DNA of 64,000 bases from Dioscorea cayenensis subsp. rotundata (GCF_009730915.1 NC_052481.1:20434461-20498460); one strand, 5' to 3'. Positions 26,601-39,439 are shown, counted from the stretch's first letter. The notes: generated from the letters alone by a model not told the origin. Numbers and translations: made by a program.

Positions 26601-27675
26601 ACTGGTACATTCTGCTACAGTAATGGGGATGTGTTTCAAGGTTCATGGAGAGATGATCTCATTCATGGAAAGGTATGTAGATTTTTTTTTTGGCTAGAAA
26701 TAGTTTGCTGTACATTTATTGCTTATTTTTCTTGAAATTTATCTGGCTGTTAAGAAAGAATACAGCAAAAGAGATAACTTTTTTGAAGTAAGAACGTATC
26801 AGTATTCAACTAATCACTAAAGTCTGTATAATTGTTTAAGAAATTATCATAACAGCAAACTTTCTACTGGGCATGCTTTTAGTATTTACTGGAATAAATA
26901 CTCTTGCGAGTAACTTGTTAACATATCAGGCTTTGAATGATGTTACAGCTCACACAATTCTTGATGTATTTTTTATAGTTCTCCAAATCATTGATGCATA
27001 TTGTGAAATTTTTGTCCCCTTCAAATAAGCAAGTTTATGTTATAATTTTGATGGAGCTTTTTTAGTATGCAAGTATTTCATTATTATCATTTTCTACATT
27101 GCTTACACTTCACAACCTATAGACATTAACACAAGTTCAAATCTTCATAAGCACACTACATGGAAACAATTATTCCTTCTCTTTTGATTCCAAGGGTGCC
27201 GGTTAAACTTTTTGTAGGGGTGGTTCTACTTTCATGATGGTGGTCGTTGGTTTGCAAACTTTTGGAAGAATAAGGCAAATGGAGAAGGAAGGCTTTATTC
27301 CAAAGATGGCAGCATCTTCTTTGGCCATTTTAGTAATGGTTGGCGTGATGGTCAAAGCCTCTGCATTGATGCGGATGGCACAAGGTGAATAAATTCCTGG
27401 AAACATTCCTTTCCTTGTTCTCTTAACCTATGTTTTTCTTTTGTCTGTATTTCGGTTTTCCGAAGATAAACAAATTAATTAAACGGTCATCTAATTTCAA
27501 GAATTATAACCTCATTTCAATGCTAGACATCACTGTATCAATACCAGGTTGAAGATCATTTAACTTGGTATTCGAAATATAACGATTTCTTGTAAATAGG
27601 TGGACAGAGTTATGGGACGATGGTGTTCTTGTGACTAGGACTCGGCTTGATAAGGATGATGAAACTGGTGGCTAG
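20647..27675 (+). CDS. ARC3: ARC3, plastid-division FtsZ-like/MORN protein
   Basis: Plastid stromal regulator that places the FtsZ division ring (role of Arabidopsis ARC3). Sixteen exons: 20647-20915, 21123-21181, 21371-21435, 21565-21699, 21991-22039, 23927-24039, 24126-24197, 24461-24571, 25074-25255, 25336-25542, 25631-25722, 25827-26224, 26347-26451, 26535-26672, 27218-27384, 27600-27675. This gives 745 aa (about 741 in Arabidopsis, from memory), with all phases consistent. An Arg/Ser-rich N-terminus looks like a transit peptide. [16 protein letters not shown] then opens the FtsZ-like domain (about 60-370), with [10 protein letters not shown] and [11 protein letters not shown]. After an acidic linker, MORN repeats run from about 600 to 720, with phrases such as [19 protein letters not shown] and [15 protein letters not shown]. 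The intron 22040-23926 holds plastid-DNA pieces. The exon 9 start (AG at 25072-25073) is the least certain junction. Confidence 0.95.
22439..22723. repeat. Diverged direct repeat of about 100 bp in an ARC3 intron
   Basis: The sequence at about 22439-22542 resembles that at about 22633-22723. Both carry a gene-free phrase of the type TTATATGYATGAYTTGRAYT followed by TCTTTTATAGG or TATTTTATAGG. Many mismatches; function unknown. Confidence 0.5.
23025..23125 (-). pseudogene. rpoC1: rpoC1 fragment (plastid RNA polymerase subunit beta')
   Basis: About 33 codons in one frame, with phrases [19 protein letters not shown] and SDLQII, resembling rpoC1 as I remember it. Relative to that sequence there are changes at STG-to-STR and LADL-to-LADS. 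No start, no stop, and it is embedded in a nuclear intron, so it is non-functional. Confidence 0.75.
23335..23412 (-). pseudogene. rpl2: rpl2 C-terminal fragment (ribosomal protein L2)
   Basis: Reads VMNPVDHPH, then a one-base insertion in a run of six G shifts the frame before [10 protein letters not shown]. Only about 25 codons of the conserved C-terminal loop of L2 remain. Confidence 0.75.
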
Positions 27676-27689
27676 TTAATATGTTGGCA

Positions 27690-28360
27690 AAGTCCATCAT
27701 CAGTTGTTTGAACACACTTTCTTCTGTTCTTGATCATTGACACAGCAAAACATTATCTGTGAAAGTGTTTGTATCATAGACAAGAAAACCTGCAATCAGC
27801 ACCAAGATGGAGCTGATTGTACATGTGCCAGGTTTAAACATTTGTTGACTACCAATTGAATTTCTTTTGTATTAAATGAATGTTCGATTCTGCAAAATGC
27901 TCGATTGTCGTATTTATATGATCATGATCTTCATAGAGGATTTTTTTGTATAAAGTACCACAACAAGGAAATGTGTTTGATATGTAACGAAAAATGGAGA
28001 CAGGAATGTTCAATATTTTTCATCGTTGACATGGTTTACATTCATTTATCTTTGATTCTATTAAATGAATCTGGAGAGCTGCAAAATGGATAGTCTTATA
28101 AATATATCTGAATCGCGGAGGGTTATCGAGCCGGTTTAACCGTATTTTTAGTATTAATCACTGGATTAAAACTAAACTTATGACTTATTTTAAAGTATCT
28201 CCTCTTTATGATCAATTCCTTTCTTGCCTTCCATCTTTCCTTTGAGCCTGTTTCTACAAGTAATGCCTCCTTGCTAGCTGTATTCATTAAGCAATGCTTT
28301 TATTCCTGTAGTCACAGCTAAACAAAGAGTCACTCAATAATTCAAAGCCAAACAATAACA
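27690..28360. other. ARC3 3' region and ARC3-SUS spacer
   Basis: About 0.8 kb separates the ARC3 stop from the sucrose synthase ATG on the same strand. TTGTATTAAATGAATG near 27868 could serve as a polyadenylation region. Otherwise nothing recognised. Confidence 0.5.
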
Positions 28361-28365
28361 AAGAT

Positions 28366-28373
28366 TATAAATA
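28366..28373 (+). promoter_or_regulatory. TATA box of the sucrose synthase gene
   Basis: TATAAATA, 138 nt upstream of the ATG at 28504, followed by a CT-containing leader. Confidence 0.6.
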
Positions 28374-28503
28374 TAGTCCTCTCTTATCATCATAATCAAC
28401 ACAGAAAACTATATAGCCCTCTTCACAAATCCTCAAATACATTTCATATATATATATAGAGTTTATCTTTTTAATTTTTTTTTGAACTTGTAAGAACTTA
28501 AAC

Positions 28504-31500
28504 ATGGCAGCTTCAACCAGCTTCAAGAGATCGGATACAATTGCTGACAGCATGCCAGATGCATTGAAGCAAAGCCGATATCAAATGAAGAGATGCTTCG
28601 CAAGGTGCATTATTTGTTAGTTCAATTTAATCGAGTTTAGATAATATATGTTTGGTTTGTATCTAATAATAATGTATGATCAGATACGTGGGCAAAGGAA
28701 AGCGGCTCATGAAAAACAAGCAACTTATGGAAGATCTAGAGAAGTCTATGGACGACAAGGTCGAAAAGCAGAGACTCATGGAAGGCTATCTCGGTTACAT
28801 TATATGTTCAACTCAGGTACATTTTGTTAACAGTCCACAAATTCATTAAATTTCTATTCATTTTTAATAATTCACTCAAATTTCCAATTCAAATTCTTAG
28901 GAAGCTGTTGTTCTCCCGCCATTCGTCTCATTTGCAGTTAGGCCTCATCCTGGCATATGGGAGTTTGTCAAGGTTCATTCCGGAGATCTTTCCGTCGAAG
29001 GCATTACGGCTTCTGAGTACTTGAAGGCGAAGGAAATATTATTTGATGAGAAATGGTATTTCTTGATGCTCTTTCATTACCAATTTTAAATGATCTCAGT
29101 TCATAACATTGCTGCATTCAAATCTTAATGTATTTTGCTGCAGGGCAAGTGATGAGAATGCATTGGAAATCGATTTTGGTGCTTTTGATATTGCTACACC
29201 TCAGCTTGCATTGCCTTCATCCATAGGAAATGGTCTTCAATTCATGTCTAAATTTATCTCATCGAAAATCCATGAACAATCCGAGAGCATTGAACTGTTA
29301 CTCGACTATTTACTTGCTCTCAATCATAAAGGCCAAGTAATCAAAAATGTTTTATAAGAAAATTATCTGAATGTTTTCCGTGAACATGTCGGCATGCAAT
29401 TTGACTCAATTTTGATAATCTGCAGAACCTTCTAATCAATGATACTGTCAACACTGTCAACAAACTTCAAACTGCTTTGCTTTTAGCTGAGGATTACGTT
29501 TCCGACCTCCCAAAGAGTACACCGTTTCCAAAATTCGAGCACAGGTGACAGTTAATTTAGTTTGCAATTAACATGGTATCAAAACTTGTACAATGTTTTT
29601 TTATTAATTTTGATTTCAATCTCAGGTTTCAAGATTGGGGATTGGAAAAAGGATGGGGTGATACAGCGGAACGAGTAAAGGATAACCTACATTGTTTGTC
29701 CGAGGTTCTACAAGCACCGGACCCATTGAACATGGAGAAATTTTTCAGTTTTGTTCCGTGTGTTTTCGACATTGTGATCTTCTCTCCACATGGATATTTT
29801 GGACAAGCCGGGGTTCTTGGTCTGCCAGATACAGGAGGACAGGTAATGAGTTCAATCAAATACTCTTAATTTTTATCTACTTTTAAACCACTTTTATTAT
29901 TGAGTATAAACACTAATAATTTTATAACAGGTTGTTTATATCCTTGATCAAGTAAAAGCTTTAGAAGAGGAATTGCTCCTCAGAATTAAACAGCAAGGGT
30001 TGAATATAAAGCCTCAAATACTAGTGGTGAGACCTTGAATTATATCGGTAGTATAGTATATCAGAGTTATTGTTTTCTCTATTCTTAATATGCTAATGGA
30101 GAAGTGTTTGCTAGTTAACAAGGAAAATACCCGAAGCCCAGGGAACCAAATGTGACCATGAACTTGAGCCGATACTTAACACGAATCACTCGTTTATCCT
30201 TCGAGTGCCATTCAAGACTGATCATGGGGTCCTTAAGCAGTGGGTCTCTAGGTTTGACATTTACCCTTACCTCGAGAGATATGCAAAAGATGCTGCCGAG
30301 AAAGTCATCGACCGTCTGGAAGGGAAGCCAGACTTGATCATTGGTAACTACACTGATGGAAATTTGGTTGCTTCTCTAATGGCAAGCAAGCTTGGAGTCA
30401 CGCAGGTAAAGATCGATGATGTGATATTTACCAGTATCAAGCTTAAAGTATCGCGATACAAGTAGATTGTGAAACTATATGACTTTGTTGAATAGGGAAC
30501 CATTGCTCATGCTCTTGAGAAGACAAAATACGAAGATTCAGACTTCAAATGGAAAGAATTGGATAAAAAGTATCACTTTTCATGCCAATTCACCGCCGAC
30601 ATGATCTCGATGAACACTACGGACTTCATCATCACAAGTACATACCAAGAAATTGCTGGAAAGTTAGTAACTGCTAAGAATTTTATGTCATAAACATGAA
30701 TGTCAATCTCTCGTCTAAATTGAAATGCAAAATCTTTTCAATCTGCAGCAAAGAAAAGCCAGGACAGTACGAGAGTCATTATGCATTTAGTCTTCCAGGT
30801 TTATGCCGGTTCGTGTCGGGCATCAATGTTTATAATCCTAAGTTCAATATAGCTCCCCCTGGTGCCGATCAATCGATATACTTCCCATACACACAGAAGC
30901 AAAAGAGACTAACCAATTTTCATCCTGCCATTGAAGAACTTCTATATAGTAAAGAGGACAATGATGAACATCTGTAAGTCAATTTGGTTCTTGTTTTCAA
31001 GTCACTAATAAGTCTAACATTTGATTCGAACCCTGTGAATTGAAACAGAGGACTCCTTACCGATCCGAAAAAACCGATAATTTTCTCAATGGCAAGGCTT
31101 GACACAGTGAAGAACATCACAGGATTGGTAGAGTGGTACGCCAAGAACAAGAAGCTGAGGGAATTGGTAAACCTTGTTGTAGTTGCAGGCTTTTTTGATC
31201 CATCAAAGTCAAAAGACAGGGAAGAGATCAGCGAAATCAAGAAGATGCATTCGCTCATCGAAAAATACCAAATGAAGGGTCAGATAAGATGGATAGCTGC
31301 ACAAACAGATCGGTATCGCAATGGAGAGTTGTATCGTTGCATTGCTGATACCAAAGGAGCATTTGTACAGGTTTGATCAGTAACACACTTGTATAATTCC
31401 TTAATTGGTACCAAAATATTAGTAATTCTCACCATAGTTTAAAATGTCACAGCCTGCACTTTATGAAGCATTCGGTCTTACTGTCATTGAGGCAATGAAC

Positions 31501-32405
31501 TGTGGTCTACCAACGTTTGCTACAAATCAAGGTGGGCCGGCGGAGATCATTGTCGATGGTGTATCGGGCTTTCATATTAATCCAAACAATGGAGATGAAG
31601 CAAGCAACAAGATTGTTGACTTCTTTGAGAAATGCAAGGCTGACACTAGTTACTGGAACAAGATGTCTACCGCAGCTCTTCAACGTATATACGAATGGTA
31701 ATAATAAATTCATTGACATTCTAATAATAAATATACTGGTACGGTATCTGATGATCAGAAAATGGTATTTTTCATAGCTACACATGGAAGATATACGCGA
31801 ACAAAGTACTGAATATGGGGTCTACATACACCTTCTGGAGGCTGCTAAACAAAGAACCAAAACATGCTAAAGAGAGATATCTGCATATGTTATACAGTCT
31901 TCAATTCAGAAACTTGGTAATTAATTAAACATCTATATATATATATATAGTTTTATTAACTTCTTATTTGAATGCAGTATGTTCAACCGAGTGTTTGAAA
32001 TGAGAACTTGATAAATTGAGATTTGAATGTAGGCGGCAACGGTGCCGGTGCCCGGGATTGCCGGAGAACAAGAAAAGCAGGATAAGCCAGCAAAGGCAAC
32101 ACTCAAGCCTAAGCTAACAAGGCAAGTGTTGAGAATCATCAAATCAAAACTAATTTATGAATTCATCTGTTCATAGATTCAAGAAATTAATCAATGATTT
32201 TGTTTCTGATTATTCTGCAGGAGGACACAATCAAGATTGCAAAAGTGAGACTTTCATGACTTTAATATATATATATATATATTGGCTATTGTTAATTGAT
32301 TCATTGTGGAATCATTTTATTGTGTTGATTTATCACAGGGCAATAGAAGACTGCTTCACACCAAAACCAAAAAGCACTCAAGCCACAAGTTCCTCAGCAA
32401 CATAA
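28504..32405 (+). CDS. SUS: Sucrose synthase, SUS5/6-type
   Basis: Cytosolic or sieve-plate sucrose synthase, which cleaves sucrose with UDP to UDP-glucose and fructose. Exons: 28504-28604, 28684-28816, 28901-29055, 29144-29336, 29426-29544, 29626-29842, 29931-30026, 30115-30405, 30496-30662, 30749-30973, 31049-31370, 31453-31697, 31778-31916, 32033-32121, 32221-32244, 32339-32405; 860 aa, phases consistent. It has the glucosyltransferase phrases [15 protein letters not shown] and [14 protein letters not shown], and the catalytic E-x7-E at E678/E686. The classic N-terminal LxRxxS phosphorylation site is absent; the start reads SFKRSDT. The C-terminal tail is longer than in typical 805-815-aa enzymes and includes RRTQSRLQ, which recalls the phloem SUS5/6 clade linked to callose supply. 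That tail needs a GC-AG intron (32122-32220). Confidence 0.95.
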
Positions 32406-35087
32406 AACAGATATACATATACATATATATATATGATGTGATATAATGTGATATGAATGTATGTTGGATTGAAAACCTGGTGAATTTATCTTTGTATCTG
32501 TGTGTATATGTGTGCATTTGATTGTTTATAATGGAATGGAGTATTCATTGATTCTATTTACATAAAACCATAAAAATGTTTAGCAATATTCATGACATGC
32601 TATCAATAAAAATACTGCTACTCTTTATCTTTTAATTAATTATTGCTAAACATTAAAAATGTCCTCTTTATCTTTAATGAACTCTGTTTTATCCACTTCA
32701 TTAAAAAAATAATAAAAATTGTATCCTCTTTTACTGTTGTTGTAGAGAGATGAACAATGAAGCAAACAGTGCATGCTTTTGAATTAATGTTCATTGTTTC
32801 TAGAGAACCCTGATTGCTTGTCCTTCATGTCCCTGTTTGTATTTAATAAAACAAAACAAAATTATATATTTTTTTTAAAACAAGGAAACACATATTGAAA
32901 TTTGACTATTAATTTATTTTATTATTCATTCATATTAATATATAAAGCAGAGGTGATAAGTTTGACTTCCAAGCCAGTGCATGATGCATAAAACCTCAGC
33001 TTTGATTTGACTATTTCATTCTCACATGTCATTCTTTTCAGTATTAAATTAATATATATATATATATAATCTTTTTTAATATATTTTTAAATAAATAAAT
33101 TATATATATATATATATACAAAACATCCTTAAATTCCATATGGATAATCTTAGTTGATCACCACTATCTCTCAAAAAACTTTAATCTGAATTTTTTTTTC
33201 TGGCAATACTTTCTCGTTAAATTTTAATTCCACTTGTCGCTCTCAAAGTTTTTCTCTTATTTTTTATCATCTATAGATGTTAACAGTTGTTTAATATATA
33301 TATATAATTTTATTGATTTAAATGAGAGAAATTATTAAAAATTACACAATAAGGATTTGTTTTTTTATGTTATATATTTATAAAATTATTTTCTAAAATT
33401 ACATCAAGTCTTAAATACCTCAACTGTTCATGAAAATTAACTAATGTCACGTAGCTTCTTACTGATAAACAGTAATGGTACTATAAAAGCCATTATTTAT
33501 TTTAATGTTAAAAAGTAATTGGAATTTACAAATAAGTCCCTTGTTGAATTTCAAAGAAGTCCTCGTAAAAATAAAAAACTTAAAAAACAAGCAAATAACG
33601 TCAGGCATCCTTTGATTTAACCGGCTGTCTATCAGATCAGGAATGACATTGTAACAGTTAGTGCAAGAGACTATTTGAAATTACGTTCAAGTACTCAGTG
33701 GGAAAATAAATTAATAAATAAATAAATAAGATAATTTTGAGGGGGTTGACAGGGAAAAAAGAATGAATGATGGAGAATCCCTGGCAGAGAGGAATAATGA
33801 TGTGAAGGACGGTCCAATAACTAAGAAAGAAATAAGAAATAAATGTCCTCATAATTAAATTTTGGTTTTTAGTGTTTGATTTCTGGGCTCTGGAAATAAT
33901 AATAATTACTTCTTGGACTAATCTGCGAAAAAAAAGGGAAAAACGAAGAATTTTGGGCTTGGCGCGTTGAGATTCGTGCTCTGGTTGTGGGGCCTACATT
34001 TTGAAGCAAAGAGCAGTTCACATTTTTTTTGTTAATTAATATTTTATATTTTTTAAAAAGTAAATAATTAAAAATTACTACAAAAAAAAATAACTTTTCT
34101 GAGGGGCTCTTTCTTTTTATTAAATCATAATTTTTTTAAAAAAATTTATATAATACACATCTTGCATTACAAGATAAACTCTTGTCTCGAAACATAATTT
34201 ATTATTAATTTTATATATAAACTGTAAATATTATAATTATGCTTTTAATTATAAAAGGTAAAATATTAAGATAACAAGAAGCACATTAAAAAAAATTCAA
34301 AGATAATTTAGTGATCTAAAGTTATAATAATTGTCTATTAAGTTGGTCAACTTTGGTGTACGTAATTTTTTTATATAATATAAGTTAGGACTTAGGACAC
34401 GTTTGAGTGTAAATTTAATCTTTAAACTAATTTTTTTTATCAATTTTTTCTCAAATGCCTCATAAATAAATTAATGTAACTCCTGAATCATGGAAAGATA
34501 TATTTTTTTGAAATAAAATAAATCAAAAGATATATTTTTAATTAATTTAAAGATTAATATGACTCACTTTTAAGTCAAGAGGCAAACATCTTTTCTTCAA
34601 TAATTTTAAAAAGTCATGTCATCTGTACCTTTTTTTAAATTTTTTTAATTGCTAAATTTTTTAAGACCTGCTTCTTTCTCTTTAACAACCCTCCCCTGGC
34701 AAAGTTTTCTATTTTTTTAAGATAGAATTTGCCGGTCATTTATCTTAACTGATTTTCTCTTAAATATTATTTCAATTTATTTCAAATAATTTTTTTTAAT
34801 TAATATTTTCATCAAACATTTATTTCAATATTCTCTTCTGCCAATGTTTTTACCATAAATAGTTTTTTAACTGTCCAATATTTGTGATTCATACATTATA
34901 GAGCTGAAATTTTTTTTTGTAAAACTTACCTCTTACTCTACATTAAAGCTGCTCTACAATCATAAAAAACACTAAAAATTTCTCTTTATTCTATCCATTC
35001 TACCTTAATTTTATGTATGACATGTTTCATATGTAAATGTACTGAAAAATATATAAATGTACATAGGATAAATGTACTTAAAACTTC

Positions 35088-35125
35088 TACTACCACCCAT
35101 ATATATATATATATGGGTGGTAGTA
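35088..35125. repeat. Perfect 38-bp palindrome
   Basis: Arms TACTACCACCCAT and ATGGGTGGTAGTA surround an (AT)6 centre, so the whole 38 bp is its own reverse complement and could extrude as a cruciform. Confidence 0.9.
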
Positions 35126-35215
35126 TATATATATATATATATACTATATATATTTTTCAAAGAGAAAAGATACATTCTGTACATACGTCATATAAAAACG
35201 TAAAGTCGATGAATG

Positions 35216-35481
35216 AAAGCAGTTGATATAATGCCGCATGGAGTTTCAATCGAACGTATCGCGAGCGTTGATATCGCTCGATAGTATGATCGATGATACG
35301 TATTGATAGCATCGTGCATGTTATAAACAGCGATAAAAAAAGTGGGATATACTGGTGTTTTTGATCCGAGCCGTCCGATCAATCTCAGTAGCGATGACTT
35401 CATCAATCACGGTAATCCAACCCTATAAAAGAGTCTCGTACATCATCTGCGGGACGACTCTACGAGCGTCCGCGGATGATG
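35216..35481. other. Unexplained CpG-bearing island ending in a hairpin
   Basis: A block of about 265 bp, much richer in C, G and CpG than its surroundings, lies between (TA)n tracts. It contains CTATAAAAG at 35422-35430. It ends with a stem: 35441-35456 (CATCATCTGCGGGACG) pairs with 35467-35481 (CGTCCGCGGATGATG), with one bulge, around a 10-nt loop. I recognise no gene or transposon family. Confidence 0.5.
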
Positions 35482-36001
35482 TTTCACTATATATATATAT
35501 ATATATATATATTTATAATAATAAGAAAAAGCTAAAGTATTTTAGCACTTAACTACAGTGAAAACAACTCATAAATACACTGCAAAGCAATGAAATGAAA
35601 ACTTGATGAAGAGAACAGAGAGAGGACAACCACTGCTTCTCTGGTTGCTGCCATAGCATCATGTAATTAATCTCATCACCTCTCTTCAAATTCACTCTAT
35701 CTTTTAATTCCATGCAGGACATTCACTATACAACTGTTCTCACTGCCCCACACACACACACACATACATCACTTATCTTTTCATTTTTATGTTTCAACAT
35801 CTTATTATTATAAACTCACTTTATAATTATGTGCATCAATCTAACTTTATAATCTTTTGCCATTTAACTCCTCATGTTTTCTTCAGAAATTATCTTTGGA
35901 TTTGTGTTTGATGTCACGTACAATCAAAATTCTAATCATACTGTCTTATCTAAATCTTGTTGTCCCTCTTTTTGCAACACTTGTTAGTTTACTTTTTACT
36001 A

Positions 36002-36032
<31 letters not shown>

Positions 36033-36834
36033 CATACCTTAATAAATAAATATATATATATGCCTAGTAAAGTAACAAGACAAGTCACAAAACTTACCTA
36101 CTCTTTTTATTAGGCGTGCCAAACTCTGCATGACAGGAGGAATTTTCAGATACCCTCCAGATTTGGTTTGCATATCTTCTTGCTCTTTTTCTCTTTGTCC
36201 CTCTTTATATATAAATAAATAAATATATATATATATATATATATATTTATAAATAAAAAAGTCATTGATTTGAAAATCCCAATTCCATCAAGAAGAATGC
36301 AAAACAGATATGAACTGTTGGACATATGCACGTAGCCACCTTTTCAAGGTCTTAGACCGGCATTCTCTTTTTTTGAGTCTTACCAAATAGAGTTGACTTT
36401 TTTATTCAGTTGTATGATATATATAAAATAGCCTTTTTGACTCATTCCATACACTATTATAACACATTTTTAGTTTTTTACTCAACTTCTTTTTTTTAAT
36501 CATAATATAAAGAATTATATATATATATATATATATATGTGTAGGTTCCAAAAGTATATGGTTCATGTATTTATGTAAAAAGCCAAAACTTGCTCCTTTC
36601 CATAATGATGATAATTTTACAGAGAAGTTCAGAACCTCGTGATGAGAATATCAGAAAAACAGCAGCAAAACTAGTACCACCTTTCTCACTCTTTCTCTCT
36701 TTCTCTTTCTCTTTGTGTATTTATTTGGAAGTTGTTGTAGCCATGAACCATGAGAGCTAGCTAGCAAAGAGTTTTTGGTGTTTTGCTTGTATTTTATTTT
36801 CAAAGTTGAAAGGGAGAAGAAGATTGATTGATTT

Positions 36835-38040
36835 ATGGGGAGTGGTGGTAGTAGTGGTGGTGGTGGGACTAAGAGGAATGGATCAGGAGAAGTTAGGCAG
36901 TATATTAGATCTAAAGTTCCAAGATTAAGATGGACTCCTGATCTCCATTACTGTTTTCTTCAAGCTATTGAAAAGCTTGGTGGCCAACACAGTAAGAACT
37001 AGTTAGCTAGCAACTTCACTCACTGATCCACTCTTTCTAGTTCTCCATGTTTTTGTTTCTTTCTTTGATGTTTTGTTTCTTTTGGTTTTAGAGGCTACTC
37101 CAAAGCTTCTTCTTCAACTCATGGATGTTAGAGGACTAACCATTTCTCATGTCAAGAGCCACCTTCAGGTGATCATTAAACTCTTTTCTTTTTCTTTAAT
37201 TCTCCTTCTTGTTTTCTTGTTCTTAAGATTATTGTTCTTGTGCTCTTGTTCAGATGTTTAGAAGCATGAGGAATGACTACAATAAACAAAGTAAGAAAAG
37301 TTCATCTCTTCTTTCTCTTTTTCTCTCTTTGTGATTATTATTGACATATAGACAAAGAAGGCTAACATGAGAAAGTTAATGTGAAGTTACAAGTGATGTT
37401 CATGGTGATCATCACCAAGATGATAATTCAAAGCCAACAGTGAAAAGGTTTGGTTTGTTTTACATATTAATCTTGCTAATTTAAAAGCCCTTTCCTTTTT
37501 TTCTTATTTTCTCATTTCTTTCTTATGTTTTATTAATAGAGCTAGAGTGGAAACACAGCCCATCTGCAATACCAGAGAAACCTCTCAGTGCTCTTTTGAT
37601 AATTTTCAAAAAGAAGTTAATCTCTTCAATGGAGCAGGATCAGGCTTTTTCAAGGTACAACCAAAGATAGAGAACAATATATTAAATAATATTTCCCTAT
37701 GTTTCATGTCTAGAATATTCCCTCATGAATTTAATGCCTCACAAATCCCTCTATATATATATACACACACTAAACTAATATCTATATATATATATATATA
37801 TAACTTTATTGGTTGGTTGATTAAAAGGTGGGCAAAGAAGAAGAAGATGAGGAGGTTGATGATTGCTCGCTTTTGTTATCGTTATCATCGCATAAAAAGA
37901 GGAAGAATATGGTAAACACTTGTTCGGCAAGTGAAAGCAGTTGCATTTTCTCAAGCTCTGGTTACTCTGATGGATATTGCAGCATAAACTTGGAGCTTTC
38001 CATGTCTACTTGTGGATCTTATTCTTATTCTGTAATTTAA
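36835..38040 (+). CDS. GARP/G2-like MYB-related transcription factor
   Basis: Nuclear DNA-binding protein of the single-repeat GARP family. Exons: 36835-36991, 37092-37168, 37254-37290, 37387-37447, 37540-37654, 37828-38040; 219 aa. A Gly/Ser-rich start leads to RQYIRSKVPRLRWTPDLH (21-38), KATPKLLLQLMDVRGLTISH and the diagnostic SHLQMF (about 75-80). It most resembles the small Arabidopsis group around At1g14600/At2g02060, from memory. The acidic C-terminus has LLLSLSS, which satisfies the LxLxL repressor (EAR) pattern, and then INLELSMS. The exon 4 acceptor (AG at 37385-37386) has a weak pyrimidine tract; it was chosen because other nearby AGs give stops or break phase. A CT-rich tract (36682-36715) lies upstream in the leader or promoter. 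Confidence 0.88.
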
Positions 38041-38059
38041 CGCCTTGTTTTTGTTGTTC

Positions 38060-38990
38060 AGATTATGATGATGATCAATGAAAATTTCAAAAAAAGAGGT
38101 TGTTAATTGTTTAGGACCCCACTAAATCTAAATTGGCAGGAGAATGCATGGAGACATGGAACTTATATATTTCTGAAAGTGATCAGGAATAGAAATGGTT
38201 TGAGAATTTTGAAGAGAGAAATGGAGGTGAACTCCCTTTCAGTTTTCAGAGTTTTTGTTATCTTTTTGAGGACTTTGAATCTGGGAACAAAGACTGGACA
38301 AACAAGGCCAGGCTTTATGAGATTATGAGAATATCAATTTTTGCATATGATCCACCAAAGTGAAGACAACTTTTCCACAGACATATTATCTCCTTTCATT
38401 TTCATTGCTGTATTTCATCATAAAAACTTAAATGGTTTGTTTTGGTCTCAGTGTAAAAAAACAAAAAAAGGTAAACAAGAAGAAGCTTGAGAGAAAAATA
38501 CTTTGTTTTAAAACTAATTAATGCATTATATATTAGCTTTCCATGATACATATTATTAATATATATGATCTTATATATGTTGAAATCTCTGTTTTGAATG
38601 GAAATAGTCATATTAATAACAACATACCAAATAAGGAATTCATATATATTTTTTCCCCATATTATAATATATCATTAATGTTTTTTTTAGCAGTTAACCG
38701 ACAACCAGATGGAGCTGCCAACGTTCATATATCATGCATGTGTCAAAGATAATAGTTTTTTTCTTTTTATATACGAATGAAAAATACATCTAGTTCGCCA
38801 AACTTTGGCTAAGATTCATAAATAGACTAATGAAAAGATAGATTAAAGATCAAAGAACATGGAAAGTTTGAATTAATGGGCATTAATTAACAGTGTGAAC
38901 CTAACTTCCCTCTCATTCCAAGTCATATGAAAAGAAAACTCACGCACTCACGTCATTTACTCATTGGCCTTTCCTTTGACCAAGCCTTAA
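38060..38990. other. GARP 3' region and spacer
   Basis: No gene recognised; AT-rich, with no clear repeat. Confidence 0.5.
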
Positions 38991-39012
38991 TTTTTATTTT
39001 TCTAAGGGGCCT

Positions 39013-39308
39013 ACGTGATAAAATAATCTAAAAAAAACGCCGACCATGAAACGGGACATGGTGTTAGGTCGGGTTTCGAGTCCGAATTCAGGGTGCTATT
39101 GGATGACGTGGCAGATGGAGGACCATGAAGACCGATAGGTCTACTTCGTCGACACGTGCTGTTGCGATCAGACGTGGCGTTGCTTTTTGGGTGGGACCCA
39201 CGTCACAACCAAGATTTCACTGACACGTGTCATATCAACACTCGTTCGATCGCCACCATCTCTCGATAAGCCTATCTCGATCCTCAACGACTCATCGTCT
39301 ACCACGTG
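39013..39308. promoter_or_regulatory. ACGT/G-box cluster in the phytoene synthase promoter
   Basis: Seven ACGT cores within 300 bp. Three are full G-boxes, CACGTG, at 39153, 39224 and 39303, the last two followed by TCA/TCAC as in ABRE-like GACACGTG contexts. The others are at 39013, 39106, 39172 and 39200. In Arabidopsis, phytochrome-interacting factors bind G-boxes of the PSY promoter, and ABA-responsive PSY genes carry ABREs. Confidence 0.6.
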
Positions 39309-39439
39309 TCACATTCCCTGCTTCAGTGGCCAGCTCACACTTTTATCGCAGAGAGCTTCAAGAAAGATTTAATTTAGAGGAAAAAAAAAAGGTGGAATTT
39401 TTCTCCTGTTTTTCAATCAAAGTTTTGATTTTTAGTGCG

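Larger units (their letters stand above)
32480..36680. other. Spacer between SUS and the GARP gene
   Basis: No gene recognised. Mostly AT-rich DNA with (TA)n tracts (33052-33068, 33100-33117, 36001-36028, 36222-36246, 36517-36538). It also holds a perfect palindrome at 35088-35125 and a higher-GC island at 35216-35481 (separate entries). Confidence 0.6.
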
